42,204 nucleotides of DNA from JAFDVL01 sp043736395 (GTDB taxonomy: Bacteria; Acidobacteriota; Blastocatellia; RBC074). The stretch spans positions 1 through 42,204 of the forward strand of contig JAYTCQ010000008.1 of the NCBI GenBank assembly GCA_043736395.1, in the 5' to 3' direction. Shown here in pieces: positions 1-6,876 of this stretch. The notes below the pieces were generated by a model. It had not been told where the DNA came from and searched no databases. It saw only the letters and a list, made by a program, of their open reading frames with translations. Numbering within the stretch: position 1 is the first letter of the stretch; each line of letters begins with the position of its first letter. The position numbers were made by a program, and so were the translations under genes.

Positions 1-67
1 ACAGGATTTACGTACGACCAATATTCATCAGTGTTTCTTATCATCTTGTTAATCCTGTAAATCCTGT
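1..67. repeat. Edge-truncated palindromic repeat (caggattta / taaatcctg type)
   Basis: The window opens with acaggatttac (1-11), which is the exact reverse complement of gtaaatcctgt (57-67). The right arm is also a short tandem, aatcctgt at 51-58 and again at 60-67. The left side may continue beyond the window. The arrangement resembles small dispersed intergenic repeats; no function is evident. Confidence 0.5.
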
Positions 68-108
68 CTAAACCTGATTTAAGTAGCTTTGGTACTTATG
101 TCGAAAAA

Positions 109-555
109 ATGAGTATAGAGGAAAAAATAAACGAGTATATTGATAGCCAATCTGAACCAAAACGCTGCGAAATGCTAGAGCTTCACCACGTCATTTTGGA
201 ACTAATGCCGACATCTAAATTATGGTTCCTGGATGGCAAAGACGATAAAGGAAAAACTGTTTCTAACCCCAATATAGGATATGGATTTTACACAATAAAA
301 TATGCTAACGGAAAAACCAGAGAGTTCTATCAAATTAGTTTGTGTGCAACCACAACTGGTATCTCAGTCTATATCATGGGTATCAAAGATAAGACCTACT
401 TAGCCCAAACGTATGGAAAAAAACTAGGCAAGGCGAGTGTGACAGGATATTGCATAAAGTTCAAAACGCTGAAAGACATAAACATTAATATGCTGGAAGC
501 GGCAATACTATGTGGGGATAAGTCTACAAATGAAGTTGGTGAGCTGAAGAAATAA
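109..555 (+). CDS. DUF1801 domain-containing protein
   Basis: A 148-residue soluble protein with no signal peptide or membrane segment. It begins with an EEKINEYID helix followed by PKRCEMLELHHVI, a region rich in aromatic and glycine residues (KLWFLDG, NPNIGYG, IKYANGKTREFYQI), and a C-terminal KFKTLKDININML segment, which is the pattern I associate with the DUF1801 (YdhG-like) fold. The family has no firmly assigned biochemical role; some members have been linked to iron or small-ligand binding. Length is normal for a single-domain member. The ATG at 109 has no obvious Shine-Dalgarno sequence. It stands alone, convergent with the acyl-CoA dehydrogenase gene about 45 bases downstream. Family assignment is from recall of the motif pattern, not a search. 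Confidence 0.75.
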   Translation: MSIEEKINEYIDSQSEPKRCEMLELHHVILELMPTSKLWFLDGKDDKGKTVSNPNIGYGFYTIKYANGKTREFYQISLCATTTGISVYIMGIKDKTYLAQTYGKKLGKASVTGYCIKFKTLKDININMLEAAILCGDKSTNEVGELKK

Positions 556-599
556 TTGAAAATAAATCTTGATTCATCGGACTTTCAAAAGGCGGTATT

Positions 600-2264
600 T
601 TAGAGGTTTGGCAGCGCTCGATTGATAATCGTATTTGTATCAATGCCAGTCGGCAAAGTTCCCAAAGCTGCATGTTTATTGCCTGAAAGCCGCGAAGAAC
701 AAAACGCATCGCTCACCACTTGATTTCCATCTTGGATCAAAATTGCTGCTTGCAAAGCGATTCCTAAATTCTCAACCAACCTTCGCGCTCTGAATTCAAT
801 TTCGTTTTCGTCAGCAAATTCTTTCTCAACATCTTTCACAAAGTTATCGAAGCGAGCATCAACGCCTTTCGCTTTTCGTAGTTCAAAAAATAAAGCTTCA
901 AATGTTTCCGGTTCCTTACGCATTGCGCGTAAAACATCCAGACATTGCACATTTCCCGAACCTTCCCAAATTGAATTCAGCGGAGCATCGCGATAGAGCC
1001 GAGCCATCGGAGCAGTTTCTACATAACCATTTCCGCCAAGACATTCGAGAGCTTCGGCGACCACTGCGACGGCGCGTTTTGTGATCCAGAATTTTCCAAT
1101 CGCGGTAGCGATGCGGCTGAAATGTTTTTGCATTTCATCGTTGGCAGATTCATCAAAACTTCTTGCTAATCGAAATGTCAAAGCGGTTGCGGCTTCGGAT
1201 TCAAGACACAAATCCGCCAGCACATTTTTCATTAATGGTTGATTGATGAGGCGTTCGCCGAAGGCGTAGCGATAGTTGGCGTGATGTATGGCTTCGGCCA
1301 CAGCGCGGCGCATCGAAGCCGCAGAACCAATCGCGCAATCCAATCTTGTATGCCGCACCATTTCGATAATATTCGCGATGCCGCGACCTTCTTCGCCGAT
1401 GAGCCGTGCCCAGGCTCCGTGAAATTCGACTTCGCTGGAGGCGTTCGATTTATTGCCGAGCTTGTCCTTTAGTCGTTGGATGTGGAAAGCATTACGTGTC
1501 CCGTCAGGTTTCCAGCGCGGCATCAAAAAGCATGACAAGCCTTTTTCCGTTTGCGCGAGGACTAAAAAAGCGTCGCACATTGGAGCCGAGCAAAACCATT
1601 TGTGTCCTGTGATGAGATATTCTTCTCCTGGGCCGCGCCGACCGATGGCTGTCGCTCGCGTCGTATTCGCGCGGACATCGCTCCCGCCTTGTCTTTCTGT
1701 CATCGCCATCCCAAACAACGCGCCACGTTTTTGAGTTGCCGGAATAAAGCGTGAATCGTAGTCGTTTGACAATGCGCGTGGTTCCCACTCCGCTGCAATT
1801 TCAGGTTGAATCCGCAGCGTCGGGATCGCAGAGTACGTCATCGAAATCGGGCAGCCGTGACCTTCATCAATTTGATGGCGCATCAATGTTAATGCGGCTC
1901 GCGCGACGTGTCCGCCGGAACTTTTTGTTGTCCACGCCAGCGAATGATTTTGATTTAGCACTGCAATATTCATCAATTCGTGGTATGCCGGATGGAATTC
2001 AACTTCGTCAATCCGATGTCCGAAGCGGTCGTGCGTCAACAGCTCTGGGGTGTAACGATTGGCGAGTTCGCCGAGTTTGATGGTCTCGGCGCGTCCTAAT
2101 AATTCACCAAATTCGTGGGCTATTTCAGAAAGCCAACCTGCGCCTTCGCGTTCGATGGCTTCGCGCAGCGGCGTGTCAGAATCGAATACATTGTAATTTT
2201 CGAGCACCGGAACTTGATTCAAAACTTCGTCAGAATTGTGAGTGGCAAATTGTTGAGCGTTCAT
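600..2264 (-). CDS. aidB: AidB-like acyl-CoA dehydrogenase
   Basis: A 554-residue flavoprotein matching the AidB branch of the acyl-CoA dehydrogenase superfamily, whose E. coli member is about 540 residues. AidB binds FAD and DNA and is part of the adaptive response to alkylation damage; weak isovaleryl-CoA dehydrogenase activity is reported for it. Visible landmarks are REGAGWLSEIAHEFG near the N-terminus, HPAYHELM, the flavin-site block MTERQGGSDVRANTTRA (about residues 187-203), RLKDKLGNKSNASSEVEF, and the C-terminal LGGNGYVE and RLYRDAPLNSIWEGSGN blocks. The AidB-type C-terminal extension is present. There is no signal peptide, so it is cytoplasmic. It follows the molybdoenzyme gene on the same strand, but an approximately 70-base palindrome lies between them, so co-transcription is uncertain. 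No ada/alkB-type gene is nearby. Confidence 0.9.
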   Translation of the reverse strand: MNAQQFATHNSDEVLNQVPVLENYNVFDSDTPLREAIEREGAGWLSEIAHEFGELLGRAETIKLGELANRYTPELLTHDRFGHRIDEVEFHPAYHELMNIAVLNQNHSLAWTTKSSGGHVARAALTLMRHQIDEGHGCPISMTYSAIPTLRIQPEIAAEWEPRALSNDYDSRFIPATQKRGALFGMAMTERQGGSDVRANTTRATAIGRRGPGEEYLITGHKWFCSAPMCDAFLVLAQTEKGLSCFLMPRWKPDGTRNAFHIQRLKDKLGNKSNASSEVEFHGAWARLIGEEGRGIANIIEMVRHTRLDCAIGSAASMRRAVAEAIHHANYRYAFGERLINQPLMKNVLADLCLESEAATALTFRLARSFDESANDEMQKHFSRIATAIGKFWITKRAVAVVAEALECLGGNGYVETAPMARLYRDAPLNSIWEGSGNVQCLDVLRAMRKEPETFEALFFELRKAKGVDARFDNFVKDVEKEFADENEIEFRARRLVENLGIALQAAILIQDGNQVVSDAFCSSRLSGNKHAALGTLPTGIDTNTIINRALPNL

Positions 2265-2276
2265 ACTATTCTCGTT

Positions 2277-2345
2277 CAGAGTTCAAACTTTAGTTTGCCC
2301 AACGCCGCGCTTCGCTGGCGTTGACACGCTGAAGCGTGAACTCTG
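2277..2345. repeat. REP-like palindrome, family 1, copy A
   Basis: Outer arms cagagttca (2277-2285) and tgaactctg (2337-2345) are exact complements. Inside is a second stem, caacgcc (2300-2306) with ggcgttg (2317-2323), around a gcgcttcgct loop, and then a mini-hairpin acgct-ga-agcgt. The sequence is closely related to 30072-30141 and more distantly to 6022-6081. It lies between the stop of the molybdoenzyme gene and the start of aidB and could end transcription or stabilise the 3' end. Confidence 0.8.
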
Positions 2346-2348
2346 ACA

Positions 2349-4616
2349 TTAATTAAGTGCTGAAATTCTCACCGCAACGTGCTTGTGCCACGGGGTTCCT
2401 GCCACCGCATCGCAATCCTCGGCGGCGGTTAATTCGTTAATTGTCGCGCCTGATAATTGTCGTGTTCCGTCCGCATTTGGATGTTCCATGCCGTAGCCGT
2501 GTGGCAACGTGACGACCCCGCGCAGTGTCGTATCATTCCATTCTATGCGCGTGATCACAGCGCCTCGTTTCGATTCGCATTTCGCTAAAGCTCCATTGGA
2601 AAGTCCCAGCACGGCGGCGTCTTCAGGATGAATTCTGAGTGCGCCATCGGGATCATCTCTGCGCCAGGCCGGATCACGATAGATCGTATTGGCGTTATAC
2701 GAACGCCTCTCCCCGGCCATTAAAACAAAGGGAAATTCAGGGGAATGATGACCGGGCGCTTGTTTTAATTCACGCAATGCCGCCAACATTTCTGGAATTT
2801 CGAGGTGTATCAAGCCATCTTTGTGACGAATAAAATTCCAAGTGTCGTCGTATTCGCTAACGCTGAAAATCATCCCGGAATGTTCGTTAATGATGGCGTT
2901 AAATAAATTTTCACCTAGCGCGAAGCCTTCGCCTGCGTGTCCGGCACGGCGCACAGCGTCAGGATTTTTCGAAGCGAATTGATGCGCCGTAGCCCATAAA
3001 TAGGCGGCTGCGGAAGCTCCATGCGGCATAGTTGCACCAAGTGTTTCGTACAAAATTATCGGGGCGAAATCCGCAAGTTCAGGCTGTTGTTGGAGAAATT
3101 TTTGAAAGGCACCGGCGAAGAATATTCGTCCTTTTTGCGCGGCAGATTTTAATTCTGAAAAATCTTCCGGCAACGCTCCCATCGCGTGAATAAGCAGTGT
3201 ATAAATTTCCGGTTCGCTGAGCGTTCCTGGTAATGGATCGAAAATAGGCCGTCGCAAATGAAAAGCATTCGTTGGAAATTCCGAATTGAAAAACGTCGCT
3301 TCCCATTTTTCATATTGCGAGGAAGCGGGCAACACGTAATGCGCCATCCGCGCCGTTTCAGTCATCGCGACATCAACGACGACCAATAAATCCAACGTAG
3401 AAAAAGCTTCGCGGTAAGCGTTCGTGTCCGGCATTGTCACCATCGGATTTGCGCTGTCAACGAATAATCCGCGAATCCGGCTGGGATGATCGTTAACGAT
3501 TTCAGCTGGTAAAATATTCGGCGGGAGCAAATTTGTGATGAAAGGGAACCCCATCACACTGGAGCGTTTTTGTTGTTCGCCTTCCGGTGAATGTCCAATG
3601 ATCGGAACCAGTGAAGTATGAAAACTGTTTGCGCCGGGTTTGCCGAAATTTCCAGTGAGCAAATACAGCAAAGCCCGTAAATATTGATTGAGCGTGCTAT
3701 TGAGCGTTTGTTCGATGCCCAGATCGGTGCGCACCGCACAGGGCTTCGCATTTGAAATCCAGTTCGCCGCGAGGGAAATATCCTCCATCAAAATTCCGCT
3801 TCGTGCGGCGTATTCTTCAACCGACACGTCGAGCAATGCGGTTCTCACCGCTTCAAATCCAGTGGTTCGTTGCGCTAAAAATTGCTGATCTTCTTCACCT
3901 TCGCGGACAATCACAGCGAGAATTGCGGCGAGTAGGAAAGCATCAGTTCCGGGCTTCACTTTCAGATGCAAATCCGCCAACTCTGCAGTTTCCGTGCGGC
4001 GCGGATCAATGACGATCATTTTACGATTTGCGTCTTTGTGAATTTCTTTCAGTGTCACCCGGGCATTGCGAATGCCGTGCGATTGCCACGGATTTGTGCC
4101 GATGAAGACCACGACTTCGGCATTCTCTACGTCTTCGGTCGGATGGCAATTCTGGCGACCATACAAGCGACCATCAACCCAGAATCCACCTGTTTTTTCC
4201 TGCGCGAGTGCGCTGTAATAATTGCGCGTCCCCATCGCCGTTCTCATCGCTTTTCCATACGGCCCCGCAAGATGATTCCCCTGCCCGCCACCGCCGAAAT
4301 ACGCCAGACTTTCACTGCCAAATGTATCGCGTAAAATCACCAGCTTGGCGGCAATTTCACTGATCGCGGTATCCCAGGAAATTTTTTCAAATGAACCGTC
4401 TGCACGTCGTCGGAGCGGGGATGATAAGCGATCAGTATGATTCTGATAGTAATTTAACCGTTGCGCTTTCTGGCATAGGTAGCCCTTCGACATCGGATGT
4501 TTTTTGTCGCCGCGAACGCGAAGGATTTCGTGTTCTTTGATTTCAACTTCGATGCCGCAATTGAGGCTGCACAGAATGCAAGCGGTTGGTTTCCATTGCT
4601 TAAGTTCGTTACTCAT
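2349..4616 (-). CDS. Bis-MGD molybdenum/tungsten oxidoreductase, [4Fe-4S] type, substrate unknown
   Basis: A 755-residue member of the DMSO-reductase/formate-dehydrogenase superfamily. The N-terminus has the [4Fe-4S] ligands C13-x2-C16-x3-C20 and C48 (in GYLCQKA), followed by the usual molybdopterin domains (YFGGGGQGNHLAGPYGKAMR, about 105-124; VVFIGTNPWQSHG, about 168-180; VIDPRRTETAELADLHLKVKPGTD, about 202-225). The C-terminus has the dinucleotide-binding domain (about 630-755: LMAGERRSYNANTIYRDP, GYGMEHPNADG). No Tat or Sec signal is present, so it is probably cytoplasmic. In the region where formate dehydrogenases carry Cys or selenocysteine I see ALAQEKTGGFWVDGRLYG, so no protein metal ligand can be assigned and the substrate is left open. 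No electron-transfer partner subunit is adjacent. The start at 4616 has an aaggtg Shine-Dalgarno nearby. Confidence 0.85.
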   Translation of the reverse strand: MSNELKQWKPTACILCSLNCGIEVEIKEHEILRVRGDKKHPMSKGYLCQKAQRLNYYQNHTDRLSSPLRRRADGSFEKISWDTAISEIAAKLVILRDTFGSESLAYFGGGGQGNHLAGPYGKAMRTAMGTRNYYSALAQEKTGGFWVDGRLYGRQNCHPTEDVENAEVVVFIGTNPWQSHGIRNARVTLKEIHKDANRKMIVIDPRRTETAELADLHLKVKPGTDAFLLAAILAVIVREGEEDQQFLAQRTTGFEAVRTALLDVSVEEYAARSGILMEDISLAANWISNAKPCAVRTDLGIEQTLNSTLNQYLRALLYLLTGNFGKPGANSFHTSLVPIIGHSPEGEQQKRSSVMGFPFITNLLPPNILPAEIVNDHPSRIRGLFVDSANPMVTMPDTNAYREAFSTLDLLVVVDVAMTETARMAHYVLPASSQYEKWEATFFNSEFPTNAFHLRRPIFDPLPGTLSEPEIYTLLIHAMGALPEDFSELKSAAQKGRIFFAGAFQKFLQQQPELADFAPIILYETLGATMPHGASAAAYLWATAHQFASKNPDAVRRAGHAGEGFALGENLFNAIINEHSGMIFSVSEYDDTWNFIRHKDGLIHLEIPEMLAALRELKQAPGHHSPEFPFVLMAGERRSYNANTIYRDPAWRRDDPDGALRIHPEDAAVLGLSNGALAKCESKRGAVITRIEWNDTTLRGVVTLPHGYGMEHPNADGTRQLSGATINELTAAEDCDAVAGTPWHKHVAVRISALN

Positions 4617-4853
4617 ACATCACCTTTTGGAGAGGTCAGTTTATGGTTGCTTGACAAGCATGAGATCCGACTTTACTGTCCCAGAGTATGATATAACTGT
4701 CAATTCGATGTAGCGCAAACTTTCCAGTTTGCGTTTTCAGCGAGAAGAAAATTGGTTGAAAAATTCGGCTTGACACTTCTTGATTTTTCCCAAAATTCTT
4801 GTGCATTACTTAGCGCGAACTAACAGTTCACGCCACAATTTGAGGAATCCAAA
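4617..4853. promoter_or_regulatory. Divergent intergenic region with two twin hairpins and promoter-like hexamers
   Basis: This 237-base region separates the molybdoenzyme (minus) from the candidate selenoprotein (plus). A perfect hairpin cgcaaact-ttcc-agtttgcg lies at 4714-4733. A second one with the same tagcgcRaact opening, gaact-aac-agttc, lies at 4817-4829. Plus-strand hexamers TTGACA at 4651-4656 (17-base spacer to tactgt, 4674-4679) and TTGACA at 4770-4775 (weak -10 near 4793-4798) are candidate promoters for the redoxin gene. These are pattern matches only. Confidence 0.4.
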
Positions 4854-6011
4854 ATGAAATATCGAATTTATGCTTTGCTGATTGGGCTGAGCATGTCCTT
4901 CAGCTTACAAGCAGCCGAAACAAAACGTGCTGTTGTCATCTACGATGATAAGGCGACGGAAGTGAAAGCTTCCCTCGCGCCTTCAAACAAGCCGGATGAT
5001 TTATGGATCACGCTGGCGGATTTAAAAACTTCGACCGGATTTGAAAATAAGCCACAAGGCGTGTGTCGCGAAGAGCTATGTTTTCCGCTCCCGAAAAAAC
5101 GTCGCGCTGAATTTCTTAAACCAGAAGGGAAATTGACGTGGTTCAATTTGACAGAGTTTGCGCGTTTGGCGAAACAGCCCGTGGCCCGCGACGTGGAACT
5201 TTCGACGTGGTATTTCGGCGTGCGATCTGACATCCAGAATACGTACACTACAAATTTTATGGCTCCCGATTTTACCTTACCGGACAAAGACGGAAAGATG
5301 CATTCGCTCAAGGATTTTCGCGGGAAAAAAGTATTGATCGTGACCTGGGCTTCGTGGTGAGGATGCCGCGCAGATCTGTCCGGGTGGCAGAAACATTACT
5401 CAGCATTGAAGAATCAGAATTTTGAAATCATCTCAGTCGCGCAGGACACCGGCGGCGTTAAAGACGCTGGCAAGTGGATTGAAGCAGGGAAAGTTGAATA
5501 CACGACTTTGATTGATAAGGAACATTTAATTACCAAACTCTACAACATGGTCAACGTGCCAACAGCAGTTTGGATCAATGAAAAAGGGCGGATCGTACGT
5601 CCGAACGAAGTCGGGTATTCCAGCAACGCCGGAATGAGCATCACGAAAGTTGATACCACAAATTACATCAACGGACTTTATGATTGGGTCAAGCTTGGAG
5701 AGAAAAGCGTTTACGCGATGTCCGAAACTGAGCTCCGCGAACGACTGACGCCGCAAAACCCCGAATGGGCGATGGCAGCGGCAGAATTCAGTTTGGCGCA
5801 ATATTTTCATCTTGGTGGAAACGCGCAAGCAGCGATTCCGCATTACAAGGAAGCGCAACGACTGAACCCTGAAAACTGGAATTTCAAACGACAGGCATGG
5901 ATGTTAACGAGTGCAGAAAAAGAGTATGGAACCACCTTTACGAAGGAAGTGCAGAAGCTGAACGGGAAGCCGTATTATGTGCCATTGAAGTTACTGGAAA
6001 TTAAGAAGTAA
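4854..6011 (+). CDS. Secreted thioredoxin-fold redoxin, candidate selenoprotein (Sec at residue 169)
   Basis: I read this as one 385-residue protein with TGA at 5358-5360 decoded as selenocysteine. A signal peptide (MKYRIYALLIGLSMSFSLQA) directs it to the periplasm. Residues 23-135 form an N-terminal domain with two cysteines, C71 and C76. APDFTLPDKDGK (137-148) opens an AhpC/TlpA-like redoxin domain, the active site reads W-A-S-W-Sec169-G-C171-R, and the expected cis-proline is in NVPTAVW (P236). The C-terminus (about 290-350) looks like a TPR-type helical hairpin (AAEFSLAQYFHLGGNAQAAIPHYKEAQRLNPENWN). The 5361-6011 part is in the same frame, has no start codon before TTG 5406, and would lack the active site if made separately. 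Relatives of this fold have CGC at this place. It probably reduces a peroxide or a protein disulfide. A recent nonsense mutation is the alternative. A gaggaatcc Shine-Dalgarno precedes ATG 4854. Confidence 0.85.
5361..5389 (+). promoter_or_regulatory. Candidate bacterial SECIS hairpin downstream of the in-frame TGA
   Basis: Immediately after the TGA the RNA can pair UGCC (5364-5367) with GGCA (5386-5389), extended by G5368-U5385 and C5369-G5384. After an asymmetric internal loop, G5370-U5379 and C5371-G5378 close an apical loop AGAUCU (5372-5377). A guanine is at the second loop position and the loop starts about 11 bases after the TGA, similar to the geometry of the E. coli fdhF element (loop AGGUCU). 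The fold was drawn by hand and no free energy was computed. Confidence 0.45.
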
Positions 6012-6021
6012 AAAATGTCAA

Positions 6022-6081
6022 AGTATAAACTTTAGTTTGCCAACGTCGAGCTTCTCTGGAGTTGGCAAACTAAAGTGTGAA
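6022..6081. repeat. REP-like palindrome, family 1, copy B (probable bidirectional terminator)
   Basis: Arms actttagtttgccaac (6029-6044) and gttggcaaactaaagt (6061-6076) are perfectly complementary over 16 bases around a gtcgagcttctctgga loop. It shares the aaactttagtttg and gtgaac blocks with copies A (2277-2345) and C (30072-30141). It lies between the convergent stops of the redoxin and the first Uma2 gene. Confidence 0.75.
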
Positions 6082-6098
6082 CCATAAGTAGGATACTG

Positions 6099-6794
6099 TT
6101 AACTCTGATCTGTTTTTTTATTCAGATTTAATTGCGTTTTAAGCCATTTTCGAAAAGTCCGCAGTGCCGCGCTTTGACTTTCGGTCTTGCTCCGTTCCAA
6201 TGTTTGGGTTAACACCTCGCTGGTCAAAAAGGGAAATGACTTGCTGTTTGGCGATTCTCTATATCCAGTATCACCAAGTAAAAATATTCGAAGACTCTTT
6301 TCGTTATAGAGCCAGACTTCGGGAACTTGCATTGCTTCGTAGATAGGCAGTTTGCGAATGGAAGGGCTGGTAATGTCAACCTCGGCAGCAATGTCGGGAG
6401 GTGGATCAATATTCAAATCAATGCGTCGCTTTCCGATGATGCTCATGGCGTTGGCAACGTAAAAACAGGTATCAGGCTCGGCACCCTTATTTAGCCATTC
6501 TTCTGTAAAAGTCGTCGAACCGAGGCTTTGGACATCAATTTCCATCTCATAAGAAATCAACCTTACCATGTCAGAAAGTAAGTGTTTGTACTGTTCGTGT
6601 TTCGCTAACGGACTCATAATTTCCAGGCATCCTCCATCGAAAGTAACTCGCTTTCCCGGCCACTCTGTTAACTCGTCAGTCAGTTGTTTGTAATCACTCC
6701 ACGAAATATTTTGATAGAAAAGTGATTCGCCCGGCGCAAGTTTTTCAACGGAATTTTTAATCACTTCAGATTGATTTAGCGTTAAGGTTGTCAT
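6099..6794 (-). CDS. Uma2 family nuclease-like protein (DUF820), first of three
   Basis: A 231-residue member of the Uma2/DUF820 family, a PD-(D/E)XK nuclease fold common in cyanobacteria and some Acidobacteriota, with no settled biological role. Fold markers are RVTFDGGCLEIMSPLAKHEQYK (about 49-70), EPDTCFYVANA (about 106-116), the core PPDIAAEVDITSPS (about 132-145, with the E-x-D pair) and MQVPEVWLYNEKSLRIFLL (about 155-173). No signal peptide. The ATG at 6794 follows a gaggt Shine-Dalgarno. It is a single gene between the redoxin and the giant cytochrome gene. The sequence differs strongly from the Uma2 proteins at 21.5 and 26.7 kb, so it is not a recent duplicate of them. Confidence 0.85.
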   Translation of the reverse strand: MTTLTLNQSEVIKNSVEKLAPGESLFYQNISWSDYKQLTDELTEWPGKRVTFDGGCLEIMSPLAKHEQYKHLLSDMVRLISYEMEIDVQSLGSTTFTEEWLNKGAEPDTCFYVANAMSIIGKRRIDLNIDPPPDIAAEVDITSPSIRKLPIYEAMQVPEVWLYNEKSLRIFLLGDTGYRESPNSKSFPFLTSEVLTQTLERSKTESQSAALRTFRKWLKTQLNLNKKTDQS

Positions 6795-6876
6795 ACTTCA
6801 ATACCTCAAAAAATTCATGTCTATCCAGTGTTGCCAATACAATCTTATCTGATGTTTATCAACGAAGCTACTCAAA

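Noticed and set aside
5406..6011. A separate gene starting at TTG 5406 after a stop at 5358.
   Set aside because: It is in the same frame as the upstream part, lacks a Shine-Dalgarno and would start inside the redoxin fold just after the active site. A single gene with recoded TGA is more economical.
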